NCBI GenBank assembly: GCA_910586445.1
Contig: CAJUHV010000001.1
Span: 1-64,000 of the forward strand
Direction of reading: 5' to 3'
From: an uncultured Eubacterium sp.
GTDB lineage: Bacteria > Bacillota > Clostridia > Lachnospirales > Lachnospiraceae
DNA: 64,000 bases
Of this stretch, positions 10,501 through 19,677 are shown one piece after another. The translations under genes were made by a program, and so were the position numbers. The notes beneath the pieces are model-generated. The model searched no databases. It was not told the origin of the DNA and saw only the letters and a list, made by a program, of their open reading frames with translations. How positions within the stretch are numbered: the first letter of the stretch is position 1; each line of letters starts with the position of its first letter.

Positions 10501-11040
10501 CATGCCGTGATCCTGCAGCTCCAGGAAAAAATTTCCTTTCCCAAAACATGCCTCATATTTGAACGCGGCTTCTTTTGCCTTTTCATAGCTCCCGCGCTGT
10601 AATTCCCTCTGCACCTCGCCCGCCAGACAGGCACTCGTCGCTATGATTCCTTCACTGTATCTTGATAATACTTCCATATCCACACGCGGCTTATAATAGA
10701 AACCATCTACAAAGCCTTTGGATACAATTTTTATCAGATTGCCATACCCGGTATTGTTTTCCGCAAGCAGCACCAGATGATAATACCGGTCTTCTCCATG
10801 TATATGCTCTCTGTCAAAGCGTGAATTTGGAGCCACATATACTTCGCAGCCTAAGATCGGCTTGATCCCGGCCGCTGTCGCCGTCTTGTAAAACTCTATG
10901 ACGCCATACATCGCGCCGTGGTCTGTAATGGCTGCCGCATTCATGCCGAGTTCTTTGACTCGCGCTACGTATTCTGTTATTTTATTCGATCCGTCTAACA
11001 GGCTGTATTCTGTATGGACGTGTAAATGTACAAAAGACAT
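7558..11040 (-). CDS. dnaE: DNA polymerase III alpha subunit, DnaE type
   Basis: Replicative or lesion/primer-extending C-family polymerase. The 1160 aa show an N-terminal PHP domain (FVHLHVHTEYSLLDGSN), a polymerase core with VGPGRGSAAGSIVAY and the catalytic PDIDVDF, a helix-hairpin-helix part near residue 830-880, and an OB fold near 1000-1080 (GTLEIIVFPRDYEKYRSYF). There is no exonuclease insertion, so it is DnaE, not PolC. The start follows AAGGAG, and a near-consensus promoter lies 50-80 bp upstream. Confidence 0.96.
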   Translation of the reverse strand: MSFVHLHVHTEYSLLDGSNKITEYVARVKELGMNAAAITDHGAMYGVIEFYKTATAAGIKPILGCEVYVAPNSRFDREHIHGEDRYYHLVLLAENNTGYGNLIKIVSKGFVDGFYYKPRVDMEVLSRYSEGIIATSACLAGEVQRELQRGSYEKAKEAAFKYEACFGKGNFFLELQDHGMPQQKMVNPQLLRLSQETGIELVATNDVHYTYAEDVEAHDILLCIQTAKKLKDEDRMRYEGGQYYVKSEDEMRTLFPYAQKALDNTQEIADRCHVEIEFGNTKVPKYDVPDGCTAWEYLNKLCFEGLSERYPGREEELTPRLEYELDVIKTMGYVDYFLIVWDYIHFAKEHDISVGPGRGSAAGSIVAYTMGITNIDPIRYNLIFERFLNPERVSMPDIDVDFCFERRQEVIDYVVEKYGKECVTQIVTFGTLAARGVIRDVGRVMDMPYAFVDSISKNVPTELGITIQKALEMNPDLRRIYEEDESVRKLIDMSKRLEGLPRHTSTHAAGVVISQQPMDEYVPLSRGTDGMITTQFTMTTLEELGLLKMDFLGLRTLTVINSAVHLVEKDYGVTVDIDHVDFDDQKVLEALGTGRTDGVFQLESAGMKNFMKELKPHSLEDVIAGIALYRPGPMDFIPAYVRGKNAHGVIQYDCPQLEPILAPTYGCIVYQEQVMQIVRDLAGYTLGRSDILRRAMSKKKGKVMEQERKNFVYGNKEQGVKGCIANGISEQVANKIYDEMIDFAKYAFNKSHAAAYAVISYQTAYLKYYYPIEFMAALMTSVMDNISKVSEYIQTCRNMDIAILSPDINEGESGFSVSGGNIRYGMSAIKSVGHPVIEALIREREANGPYKNLEDFITRLSHQDINKRAVENLIKAGALDGLEGNRRQKMLVYQQIMDGISHEKKNAMSGQMTLFDIVPEEDKKDFEIHMPNAEEFDKEMLLGFEKEVLGVYISGHPLEEYEDKWKKNITAKTTDFLLDDETGVAKVIDSQKATVGGMLIQRTIKYTKNNKTMAFLTLEDLVGTLEIIVFPRDYEKYRSYFENDARIFVQGRVTIEEEKNGKLILERVYSFDETHKELWLQFPDMESYERQSARVFEELRTSDGQDDVVVYIADRRVMKRLGPNWRVSATLALAQSLCALFGQNNVKVVEKNVANTGKRD

Positions 11041-11089
11041 TCGGGGTGCTCCTTATCGTATTTAAAATGTTTTCATAATTACTGTGTTT

Positions 11090-11118
11090 ATTATAGTGTG
11101 CGTTTTAACATGAGTCAA
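11090..11118 (-). promoter_or_regulatory. dnaE promoter
   Basis: On the minus strand TTGACT (11118-11113), exactly 17 bp, then TATAAT (11095-11090), about 50 bp before the dnaE start codon. Very close to the SigA consensus. Confidence 0.75.
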
Positions 11119-11156
11119 CAGGTTTTGGACTGCTGCTTCTGGATTTTAAATGCAGA

Positions 11157-11182
11157 AATGATTTTTCAAACACGCTCCAGGT
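11157..11182. repeat. Solitary MITE-like terminus
   Basis: The minus strand reads CTGGAGCGTGTTTGAAAAAT then CATT. This nearly equals the left end of the palindromic element at 26309-26474 (two mismatches in 24). It lies in the 320-bp dnaE/CPBP intergenic region, which otherwise holds only the dnaE promoter and the CPBP ribosome site. Confidence 0.55.
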
Positions 11183-11360
11183 ATCTTGTCTTTCCAGGCT
11201 GCATGTTATATAATAAAAAGCAACTGCTGCAGGTCTTTCACGCTTACATCAAGCAGTCCATATGGCTTCTGATACACTTACCTAAATCCATCCAGAAAAT
11301 TATACCATATGAACACGGTGTATTTCTGCAGCCCGACAATCATTTAGGAGGATCAAATAC

Positions 11361-12221
11361 ATGAAACGCATAGGCCGCATTTTATTCTGCCTGCTGCCGC
11401 TTTTCATCACGGTCGCACTGCAGAACCTGGTCAGCATACCTATATTTGGAATTACTGCCATTGTATCTGCCATTAAAAGCTATCAAAACAGCCTTTCATT
11501 TTCCACGCTGTATAACGATCTGATTGCCCTGTGGACTTCAGGCCCGTTTATGATCTGGATCTCCATTATATATGCGGTGACAGCACTGTTTATCTTTGGA
11601 TTCTGGTATCATAAAAAATTAGCAGACACACAGGAAGAAGTACCTGTATCCTCATCATTAAACATTTGGATTATCCTTTCCATGCTCCTTTTATCCATCG
11701 GACTTCAATATGTCGTCACTTACCTGACAAGCTTTGTAGGCTCTATCCGCCCGGACTGGATGCAGGCATATGAAGACCTTATGAATATGGCTGACATCGG
11801 CTCCCTGTCTCCGCTTACAATTACGTATGCCTGCATTATTGCACCGATTTCAGAAGAGCTTATTTTCCGCGGCGTTACCCTTGGTTATGCAAAAAAGGTA
11901 CTGCCGGCCGCTGGTGCCATCTGCTTACAGGCAGTCTTATTCGGTGTCTTTCATATGAATATGATCCAGGGTATTTATGCGGCATTTTTAGGACTGTTTT
12001 TAGGATATATATGTGAAGAGGGCGGCACGATCATAATCCCGATACTATTTCACGCATTTTTTAATATGTTCGGAACATTTGCCGGCTCCCTGATGTTTTA
12101 CCATATCGAAATGCCATTTTTCTTTATGCTGTGGCTGACTGTCGGCGTACTGCTGACCTATGCGGGGATCTTTCTGTATAAACATGGAATCGAAATCCGG
12201 GATGCAAAATTTTTGGCTTAG
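11361..12221 (+). CDS. CPBP-family intramembrane metalloprotease
   Basis: Membrane-embedded glutamic-type protease family (Abi/CAAX prenyl protease-like); in Firmicutes some members process or give immunity to bacteriocins. The 286 aa have about eight hydrophobic segments. Catalytic motifs are clear: EELIFRGVTLGY (EExxxR, residues about 168-179), FGVFHMN (FxxxH) and HAFFNMFG (HxxxN). AGGAGG stands before the ATG. It is flanked by an unexplained leader region and by dnaE on the other strand, so no partner peptide is evident. Substrate unknown. Confidence 0.88.
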   Translation: MKRIGRILFCLLPLFITVALQNLVSIPIFGITAIVSAIKSYQNSLSFSTLYNDLIALWTSGPFMIWISIIYAVTALFIFGFWYHKKLADTQEEVPVSSSLNIWIILSMLLLSIGLQYVVTYLTSFVGSIRPDWMQAYEDLMNMADIGSLSPLTITYACIIAPISEELIFRGVTLGYAKKVLPAAGAICLQAVLFGVFHMNMIQGIYAAFLGLFLGYICEEGGTIIIPILFHAFFNMFGTFAGSLMFYHIEMPFFFMLWLTVGVLLTYAGIFLYKHGIEIRDAKFLA

Positions 12222-12607
12222 GGAAAGGAGGGTACAAGCTTTCTTACGAACTTTGCAGTAAATGCAAAGTCCTGTATGAACAGTAACGGATCTGGCCTGC
12301 ATTCCAAATAGATTCGTCAGAAAGGCTGTTTAAAAAAACTTTAGATAACCAACTGCATCATCTCTATTACACTGGCAGTCCAAGAAGCTTGAATCGGGGG
12401 CGTGCATATGTCATGAATGGACTACCTACTACGGAACAGATCATTAAGTTTTTGCCATATTCTTCCGATAATACAACTAGCGACGCCGGGCAAGGATAGA
12501 ATGCTCCCTGTTTCATGATCCGGCATATAATTACAAGGATTGTAAGTATAGAAATGCCATGGACGGTATGCGGTTTCTGCTGTGCGCAGTAACTGCGTGC
12601 CGTTTTT
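12222..12607 (+). ncRNA. Candidate structured leader or small RNA
   Basis: About 390 bp without a convincing gene. It holds a perfect hairpin ACTTTGCA/TGCAAAGT near 12250-12270, a GCCGG/CCGGC pairing near 12485-12525, and a terminator at 12563-12607 placed just before the ribosome site of the next gene. That arrangement fits an attenuating leader or a stand-alone RNA. I cannot assign it to a known riboswitch class. Confidence 0.3.
12563..12607 (+). terminator. Terminator hairpin ahead of the EF-hand gene
   Basis: ACGGTATGCGGT (12563-12574) pairs, with two G-U pairs, to ACTGCGTGCCGT (12592-12603), followed by TTTTT. It ends about 30 bp before the ribosome site of the next gene. Confidence 0.6.
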
Positions 12608-12650
12608 GCTTATCGATCCATTTTACTTATTATTAAGGAGGTCTGCATTT

Positions 12651-13724
12651 ATGATCATTGATTCCAGCTCAGTAAATATGAACTCACAGAGAAAATTTGT
12701 ATCATCAAAAAGCTCATTTAACGGCTTTTCTGCTATGGGCACTCTTTCCGGCACCCATATGGGAATGTTTGTACAGACTGCTATTACGACTGCAGAAAAT
12801 GCAGTCAACAAAGACGGCCACAACAGCCAGAACAAGCAGGAAAAGAATAATTCCAAAGAAGACCTTATGGCCCGCTTCAACCAGAGCCGCAGCATTCGCG
12901 CCTCCGGCCTTGAAAACAGCCGCAGCCTGCGTTCCATCCATACGATACGCAGACAGTCGATCGGCTATCTGCTCCAGCAGATGTTCCGGGGCAGGGGCAG
13001 AACATTCAGCGATCCTCTGGCAGCACTGCTTGGCAATAATACCAACCATATGTTCTCCGGTTTCCGCATACAGACCGGCTATTCCTATGCAGAAGCAGAG
13101 CAGACCAGTTTTTCTACGGAAGGCAAGGTAGTGACTGCCTCCGGCCGTGAGATCACGTTTAACGTAGAAATGTCCATGTCACGCACATTTTACGAAGAAG
13201 CCTCTACAATCATTGATTTTGACACCATAGTTATGACTGACCCTCTGGTAATCAATCTGGATACTGAAGCGGTCTCAGTATCTGACCAGAAATTCTATTT
13301 TGATCTGGATGCTGACGGACATGCGGAACAGATTTCCCGCCTAAATGCAGGCAGCGGATTCTTAGCCCTAGACAAAAACGGCGACGGCGTAATCAATGAC
13401 GGCAGCGAACTATTCGGCACGAAAAGCGGAAACGGCTTTGCTGACCTAAAGCAGTACGATCAGGACGGAAACGGATGGATTGACGAAGCTGACGAGATCT
13501 TCAGCAAGCTTTTGATCTGGCAGAAGGATGAAAATGGAAAAGATGTGCTGCGCGGACTCGGCGAAGCAGGTGTCGGCGCTATTTATCTGGGAAATGTCAG
13601 CACGGAATTTTCTTTGAATTCACAGACAGACAATAAAACAAATGGAGCAGTACGCCAGACCGGTATGTTTTTATATGAAAATGGCGAAGCAGGGACTCTG
13701 CAGCAGATTGATCTGGCTCAGTAA
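12651..13724 (+). CDS. EF-hand-like calcium-binding protein
   Basis: 357 aa. Start at 12651 follows AAGGAGG; the frame extends to 12582 through the terminator hairpin, so the longer start is rejected. The N-terminal 150 residues are polar and unrecognised. From about residue 195 comes a conserved block: FYFDLDADGHAEQ, then FLALDKNGDGVINDGSELFG and KQYDQDGNGWIDEADEIF, two Ca-loop sequences of the DxNxDGxI type. The block ends with GLGEAGVGAIYLG. This block is found in many bacterial proteins of unknown role. No signal peptide is seen. A bidirectional terminator follows directly. Confidence 0.75.
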   Translation: MIIDSSSVNMNSQRKFVSSKSSFNGFSAMGTLSGTHMGMFVQTAITTAENAVNKDGHNSQNKQEKNNSKEDLMARFNQSRSIRASGLENSRSLRSIHTIRRQSIGYLLQQMFRGRGRTFSDPLAALLGNNTNHMFSGFRIQTGYSYAEAEQTSFSTEGKVVTASGREITFNVEMSMSRTFYEEASTIIDFDTIVMTDPLVINLDTEAVSVSDQKFYFDLDADGHAEQISRLNAGSGFLALDKNGDGVINDGSELFGTKSGNGFADLKQYDQDGNGWIDEADEIFSKLLIWQKDENGKDVLRGLGEAGVGAIYLGNVSTEFSLNSQTDNKTNGAVRQTGMFLYENGEAGTLQQIDLAQ

Positions 13725-13725
13725 T

Positions 13726-13790
13726 TTTTATCCCAAATTTAGGAAACACAGCCCGCTTATACGGGTATGGCTCCTAAATTTGGGATAAAA
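13726..13790. terminator. Long palindrome, bidirectional terminator, repeat-family core
   Basis: Perfect 19-bp arms TTTTATCCCAAATTTAGGA (13726-13744) and its complement (13772-13790), with an inner GCCCG/CGGGT stem. It lies between convergent genes. The core ATCCCAAATTTA and the loop AGCCCGCT recur inside the element at 26309-26474. Confidence 0.75.
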
Positions 13791-13819
13791 TCACCTCTTA
13801 TATTATTTTTCTGATTATA

Positions 13820-14680
13820 TTATTTTTCTGACAGCCCTTTAAGCACATTGACAGCTGCTTCTAGATATGGATGATCTTTTTCATAAAAATTCCCCTCATC
13901 CGCTGCCTGCGCCATCTGCGGGTCAAGCGGCACTTTTCCAAGCACCGGGATGGCAAGCTCTTGCGCAGCCTCATCCACATGGCTTTCCCCAAACAGCCTG
14001 ATCTGTTTTCCGCAGTCCGGGCATTTCAGATAGCTGAAATTTTCAATTACGCCAAGAATCGGTATATCCATTGCCGCCGCCATACGGAATGCTTTTTTGA
14101 CAATCATCTGTACAAGCTCCTGCGGAGATGTCACAACGATAATGCCATCTACCGGAATGGACTGAAAGACTGTCAGCGGCACATCGCCTGTTCCCGGCGG
14201 CATATCGATAAACAGGTAATCCAGCTCACCCCAGACTACGTCTGTCCAGAACTGCTTTACTGCCCCGCCGATCACAGGCCCTCTCCAGATCACCGGGTCT
14301 TCTGGATTTTCCATCAACAGGCTGATCGACATCACAGGCATGCCTTCCTTTGTCTCGACCGGCAAAATCATTCCCTCTTCACTGCCATACGCTTCACCAC
14401 GTACGCCAAACATCTTAGGTATCGACGGGCCGGTAATATCCGCGTCCATAATGCCTGTCTGGCAGCCTGACTTTTTCATTGCTGCCGCAAGCGACGCAGT
14501 AACAAACGATTTGCCGACACCGCCTTTTCCGCTGACAACGCCGATCACCTTTTTAATCTTTGAATACTTGTTTGCCGGTTCCAGCATGCTCTGTGGGCCC
14601 TGCTTTGAACCGCAGCTTTCTCTCTGCTCTGCTGAACAGCTGGACGCACTTGGACATCCGCTGCATTGACTTTCTGACAT
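13820..14680 (-). CDS. Mrp/NBP35-type P-loop ATPase
   Basis: Carrier or scaffold for iron-sulfur clusters, cytosolic, MinD-like ATPase fold. 286 aa: a cysteine-rich N-terminus (CSGCPSASSC), the deviant Walker A GVVSGKGGVGKSFVTASLAA at residues 47-66, the FIDMPPGTGD switch, and a CPDCG pair near 225 as in Mrp/ApbC proteins. The start follows GGAGGG. It is probably monocistronic, ending at the shared terminator. Specific client proteins cannot be told. Confidence 0.9.
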   Translation of the reverse strand: MSESQCSGCPSASSCSAEQRESCGSKQGPQSMLEPANKYSKIKKVIGVVSGKGGVGKSFVTASLAAAMKKSGCQTGIMDADITGPSIPKMFGVRGEAYGSEEGMILPVETKEGMPVMSISLLMENPEDPVIWRGPVIGGAVKQFWTDVVWGELDYLFIDMPPGTGDVPLTVFQSIPVDGIIVVTSPQELVQMIVKKAFRMAAAMDIPILGVIENFSYLKCPDCGKQIRLFGESHVDEAAQELAIPVLGKVPLDPQMAQAADEGNFYEKDHPYLEAAVNVLKGLSEK

Positions 14681-14872
14681 AATGACTCCCTCCTGATTTA
14701 TTAATCCGGCTTCTAACAGCTATGACTGCTTTCCCTAAAGTGAAATCCCTCTCAGAAATAAAAATTCTGCTGTTCCTGTTTTATTATCATCTAAGAAATG
14801 TCTCACCGGATCATTCGTCTGACCTAAGTATAGCACCAATTGGAACAGCCCACAACTATATTGTACGACTTA

Positions 14873-16489
14873 TCACAAAACTTCTACCATACAGGCATGC
14901 TTCTTTTCCTCTTTCAGATAGCTGATTCCTACCGCAAGAATCCTCCCTGTATACCTCGGCTTTTCTCCTATCCTTCCTCGAAAACGCATCGCATATTTTC
15001 TATCCTTGATCTGCCGGACTGCCTCATCAGGCGAACGGCCCGCTTTCAGTTCCAGAATAATACAATCCGCCCCCAGATCTAGTTCTGGATAAAAGATAAA
15101 ATCTACATATCCCTTCCCAGCCTTATCTTCCCTTTCCACACGGTACATGTCGCGTGCCGACAAATAAATCAGATTTACAACTGCTGCCAGTTCTGTCTCA
15201 TGATTATAGCTAAGAATCGGCACCTCGGTATCATGTACGATTTCCAATATTTCTTCCATTGTCTTTGTGTCACCTGCGAGCGTCGCCTGCAGCATGCGTT
15301 CTGATTCCTTTGCCAGACGATATACATAGCCCAGTGAATTTTCTTTCTGCATCATCTGCGCAAATTTATCCATCAGTTCCCTGTTCGGTATACATACCCG
15401 GCCATTTTCGTAGCTCAAAAATCCATACACTACCATTGCAGAAAATATCTCTTCTTTCGTTTTCAGCTCTTGTGAAACAGCTGCATATTCCCTGATTTTT
15501 ATAGGCACCGAAATTCCTGACGCCATCCTTGCCAGATCATCCCTCACATCATCTACATTGTGCCTGATATAATAAAAAATCTCGTCATAGGGCCCCGAGC
15601 TAGTCCAATAACTGCCCAGATTATTGTTCGACAGCGCCATAACAACAGACCGAGGATTGTAAAGACGCATTCCAGATTTCGTATGGTATCCGTCATACCA
15701 GTTTCTCAGCCCTTCACGCGTCACCTGCTCCGGCTTCACCGTACGCTTCTGATAACGCTCAAACAGTATGTCCACCTCTTTATCATTGAATCCAAAGCAC
15801 TCTGAAAACCGCGCCTCTGATGCCATTGTAAATTCGCTGAACATATTCAGCTCCGAACCGCTTGAATATTTCGCGATCGGCAGAATCCCTGTCATATAAG
15901 CCAAAACTACATACGGCCTGTCTTTTAACAGGCTTGTCAGAAACCTAAGAAACGCTCGCTTATCCTGATCAGAGGCAAATGGCTGATGAAAGATAAAATC
16001 CCATTCATCCAGCACAAAAATAAAATGTGCAGCATCATCAGCTTCATAAATATTTAACAAAACCTCAACCACAGAATGCGGCTTATCCAATATGATATTA
16101 GGAAAAGCTGCCTCAAGATCCACAATCAGCTGCTGTTCAATCCGTCCAATATAATCACCATAAGAGCTGCATGACGGCATCATGTCATTAAATGAGATAT
16201 GAATCACAGGATACTGGTTCCGATATTTACAATACCTCTCATCCGCTGCAATATCCAGACCGTCAAATAAATCCGCAGCATCATGCAGCCTTGAAAAATA
16301 TGCAGCAATCATATTTGCCGTCACTGTCTTTCCAAACCGGCGCGGCCGCGTTATGCATATATAATCTCCCCCTTCTTCGATCAATCCGATCATTTCTTTT
16401 AATATTTCGGATTTATCAACAAAATAGGGCTTCTGCATTTCTTTTTTGTACAAAGCATACGCCGTCTTACTGTCTACATACATGCCCAT
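14873..16489 (-). CDS. AAA-ATPase-like protein with PD-(D/E)XK domain (intact copy)
   Basis: 538 aa of a family frequent in gut anaerobes (AAA-ATPase_like plus DUF1703-type nuclease domain), role unproven. Seen: N-terminal YFVDKSEIL box, Walker A-like CITRPRRFGKTVTANM, Walker B FIFVLDEWDFIF, then a C-terminal nuclease core GKGYVDFIFYP and ILELKAG with a downstream QIKDRKYA. Start 16489 is set by AAGGAAG eight bases upstream; the frame is open to 16531. A decayed relative lies 1.3 kb away across the recombinase gene. Confidence 0.85.
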   Translation of the reverse strand: MGMYVDSKTAYALYKKEMQKPYFVDKSEILKEMIGLIEEGGDYICITRPRRFGKTVTANMIAAYFSRLHDAADLFDGLDIAADERYCKYRNQYPVIHISFNDMMPSCSSYGDYIGRIEQQLIVDLEAAFPNIILDKPHSVVEVLLNIYEADDAAHFIFVLDEWDFIFHQPFASDQDKRAFLRFLTSLLKDRPYVVLAYMTGILPIAKYSSGSELNMFSEFTMASEARFSECFGFNDKEVDILFERYQKRTVKPEQVTREGLRNWYDGYHTKSGMRLYNPRSVVMALSNNNLGSYWTSSGPYDEIFYYIRHNVDDVRDDLARMASGISVPIKIREYAAVSQELKTKEEIFSAMVVYGFLSYENGRVCIPNRELMDKFAQMMQKENSLGYVYRLAKESERMLQATLAGDTKTMEEILEIVHDTEVPILSYNHETELAAVVNLIYLSARDMYRVEREDKAGKGYVDFIFYPELDLGADCIILELKAGRSPDEAVRQIKDRKYAMRFRGRIGEKPRYTGRILAVGISYLKEEKKHACMVEVL

Positions 16490-16893
16490 ATATTCTGCTT
16501 CCTTTCGCCTAAAATTCATACTCTGATACATTCAGATTCTATAGTAAATGCAATACTATTTATTTTAAAATTAATCCTGTATCTTCCGTGATCCCATCAG
16601 TCAGCTATTACGTTTGGCCAGCTTTCCGGCAATCTCATCCCAGCAATCTCCTCGCTGGCATTATGCATTGCCGTGCCTCACCATGCCCTGCTTTCGCCAT
16701 CAGTCTTTTCATAACATTCCCTCATTTATTCTCTTTTACTGCCAGTATACAGTACTTCTACGCTCTTTGCCATAAAATTTTGACAATCAAAATAAGACGG
16801 CCGATGCCTTTTTTCCAATTTCCTTTTATCGTCAATTCATATTTCATGTATGATAAATCATTGAACAAACCAAACACAAAGGAGAAATCGCCA

Positions 16894-17817
16894 ATGAGCC
16901 AATTATTAAATAATCAGGCAGGCAGTTATCTCGAATACTGCCGCAGCCAGAAAAGACTAGATCCGAAAACACTCAAAGCATACCGCATAGACCTGCGGCA
17001 GTTTTCCGCCTGCTTTCCAGACACAGACTTATCCGATATCCAGCCAGAACAGCTAGAACAATACATCGCATCCCTCCACCAAAACTATAAGCCCAAAACC
17101 GTGAAAAGAAAAGTTGCCTCCATAAAATCCATGTTCCACTATCTGGAATACAAAGATATCATAGAAAAAAATCCCTTTGCCAAAATACAGGTAAAATTCC
17201 GCGAACCAGTCATTCTTCCAAAAACAATACCACTGCACATGGTAGAATCCCTGCTGTCTGCGGCCTACCAGCAGCGAACCGAGGCTAAAACCGACTACCA
17301 GAAAAGGAATGCTTTAAGAGACGCCGCCGTTATTGAGCTTTTATTTGCCACCGGAATAAGAATTTCGGAACTATGTTCTTTAAAAACAGATGATATCAAT
17401 CTTTATGACAGATCCATACTAATCTATGGAAAAGGCTCCAAAGAAAGACGCATACAGATTGGAAATGATGATGTTATCCACACACTGACCCAGTACAGGC
17501 AGGACTATTCCACAGAAATAGAAAACTGTAAACATTTTTTTGCAAATCAGGCCGGACAGAAGCTGACAGATCAGGCCGTCCGCAGGATGATCCGCAAATA
17601 TGCAGCACTCGCCTCCATTGACCTGCATATTACACCGCATATGTTCCGGCATACATTTGCTACCTGTCTTTTGGAGGCAGATGTCGATATACGGTATATT
17701 CAAGAGATGCTGGGTCACAGCTCTATTAATATCACTCAGATTTATACACACGTTGCCCTTTCAAAGCAGCGGGATATACTAACTACGAAACATCCCCGCA
17801 AAGATCTGCATATTTGA
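16894..17817 (+). CDS. Tyrosine recombinase / site-specific integrase (XerC/D-like)
   Basis: DNA strand exchange with a tyrosine nucleophile. The frame is open from 16588, but AAAGGAG precedes the ATG at 16894, giving 307 aa, the usual Xer length. The N-terminal SAM-like DNA-binding domain (residues 10-90, SYLEYCRSQKRLDPKTLKAYRIDL) is followed by the catalytic domain. That domain has ATGIRISELCSL (Arg), HITPHMFRHTFA (HxxR), LGHSS (His) and the Tyr in TQIYTHV. All catalytic residues are present. It is not near dif-like or tRNA sites that I can see, and it stands between two AAA-ATPase-like genes. Confidence 0.9.
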   Translation: MSQLLNNQAGSYLEYCRSQKRLDPKTLKAYRIDLRQFSACFPDTDLSDIQPEQLEQYIASLHQNYKPKTVKRKVASIKSMFHYLEYKDIIEKNPFAKIQVKFREPVILPKTIPLHMVESLLSAAYQQRTEAKTDYQKRNALRDAAVIELLFATGIRISELCSLKTDDINLYDRSILIYGKGSKERRIQIGNDDVIHTLTQYRQDYSTEIENCKHFFANQAGQKLTDQAVRRMIRKYAALASIDLHITPHMFRHTFATCLLEADVDIRYIQEMLGHSSINITQIYTHVALSKQRDILTTKHPRKDLHI

Positions 17818-17821
17818 GTGA

Positions 17822-17862
17822 GCTGCCCTGTCAGGACTCGTTTTTCAGCCTTGACAGGGAGC
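17822..17862. terminator. Hairpin between recombinase and decayed ATPase gene
   Basis: GCTGCCCTGTCAGG (17822-17835) pairs with CCTTGACAGGGAGC (17849-17862), with T-rich flanks on both sides. It overlaps the last codons of the pseudogene and may terminate both directions. Confidence 0.5.
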
Positions 17863-19544
17863 TATTCTTTACAGCCAGGCAGACAGAAGGCTGGACTGCC
17901 CGCATATCATAATCCAGTATACAGCCTCCATCAACCAATATTTCTTTTCCTCTAAATACAAATCCATAGATCCTGATCCGGCTGCGTGTCAGTCCTTTCG
18001 TTTCCAGCGATACCGCATACTCCTTTTGAATGATCTGCCTGAGTGCAGCATCTGCCGTTTCCTGGAGTCCCCTCTCGTCGGCAGGATCATGTACCATAAA
18101 CTCCAGAATAATTCCATCATATGCACCAACTATGGGTGACAGCATTACATCATACCTCCCATAGCCGCTTTCCCTGTTGGAAGTGATCTCGTATCTCTTC
18201 CCCAGATTTACGATCAGTCCCAACACAAATCCATGGTAAAAACGTTCTGGCTCTACTGACTCCGATGGATTTTTTCCGCTGTCAAAACAGCTGAATGTAC
18301 TTAACGCGATTTTGTTCATATAAATATTCATTTCCCTGACACTGCCGGACAGCAGTGCCTTTTCAAACCCGTTATATCCTGCCCTTCCATCCAAAAACCA
18401 CCCGCGTACCATCCTGCCAGACATCTGCCTCACTTCTATATTGGTAAGCACAAGCGTATACCTGTCCATTCCATATTCATTATCATGCCATGCATTCCCG
18501 ACAGCCTTTAGGTAGCCGCCTGCCAAAAGCAGGCTCCATACCGCCCCTTCACTATCATCCAGCTGGTCAAAAGCGATCTCCTCATCCATGCATACACTGA
18601 CCGCGTTCCCACGCAGCAGGTCTTCCACCGCTATTTTCATATCAATGCTGCTCCTCTGGATTAGATCCGAGACAAGTGTGTTTGAACTGGAATTTACCCA
18701 ATAATTTGCTAATTTTTGTTCATCAAGGAAATTAATGATAGACCACGGATTATAAATACTGCTGCACTCCCCAAAGCGAAACCCATCATACCATTCCCTG
18801 ACTTCTGCGCCTCCTTCTGCAGCCCAAACTCCTCCAATGCTCCCAAGACCTCATCTTCCGTGAAACCAAAGCATGTCTCATATTTTCTAGAAGTCGTAGT
18901 AACTACCTTTAGATTATTCAGATCAGAAAAAATGGACTCCTTGCTGACCCTCGTAATGCCTGTCATCAGTCCGCGCTCTAGATATGGGTTTGTTTTAAAA
19001 GCAGCATTGAACAGCCGCCTTATAAATCCAGATAATTCATCCCAGTATCCATTTACATACGCCTCCTGCATCGGAGTATCATATTCATCCAACAGGATAA
19101 TTACTTTTTTGCCATAATATCTGGACAAATACTCTGAAAGCAGATTTATAGAATACTCTAGATCACCCGACTCTAGAATCTCCGGCTCCAGCCCCTGCGT
19201 CATAATATGCACAAATTCATTCTTTTCAGCCTGCAGCAGACACTGAGCCTCCGCCAGAAATGCATGTTTCCGGTATTCGCGCATAATCAGCCTGCTGATC
19301 TCCCAGCATGTCTCTTTATAATTATCTGCTTTTATATTGGCAAAGCTGAGAAAAATCACTGGATATGTGCCCTGCAGCTTTTGATATTTTTCGTCTTTCC
19401 TAACCTTCTTGGACGAGTAATCAAAGTTACCCTGTCCATGCTTTCCCACCATTCTTTTATAAAGTTCGTTTTATCAATGTAAAAGCAGTTGTTTTCTCGG
19501 ATGTCTTCAAAATACTGTGCGCCTATTGCTACTGTTCTTGCCAT
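17831..19544 (-). pseudogene. Decayed AAA-ATPase-like / PD-(D/E)XK gene, two frame breaks
   Basis: Same family as 14873-16489. The start (19544, GGAG upstream) encodes ARTVAIGAQYFEDIRENNCFY and LITRPRRLGKT. At about 19396-19410 the Walker A codons run straight into DEKYQKLQGTYPVIFLSF in another frame, so roughly 30 codons after GKT are missing. The middle part keeps IILLDEYDTPMQEAY. A second, single-base loss near 18804-18806 breaks the frame before the expected EVREWYDGFRFGECSSIYNPW. That reading frame then runs on through NSSSNTLVSDLI to the nuclease-like tail (YDGIILEFMV). With Walker A ruined the gene is very likely dead. Confidence 0.85.
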
Positions 19545-19677
19545 AATGCTGCTCCTGTTCTGGGCTGATCTAAATGCTGTGTCTGATTTGTTTTTATTGT
19601 AGACTGAGTGAATGTAAAATGCAAGCTCTGTGGTGGGGGTGGTTGGTTTGTGTGATGTGTTTTTCTTGTTTATTAAG

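Noticed and set aside
12582..12650. Upstream GTG start for the EF-hand-like protein
   Set aside because: It would translate through the terminator hairpin; AAGGAGG fits the ATG at 12651.
16588..16893. 102-residue N-terminal extension of the recombinase
   Set aside because: A clear AAAGGAG-ATG at 16894 gives the normal Xer length, and the extension is not like any domain.
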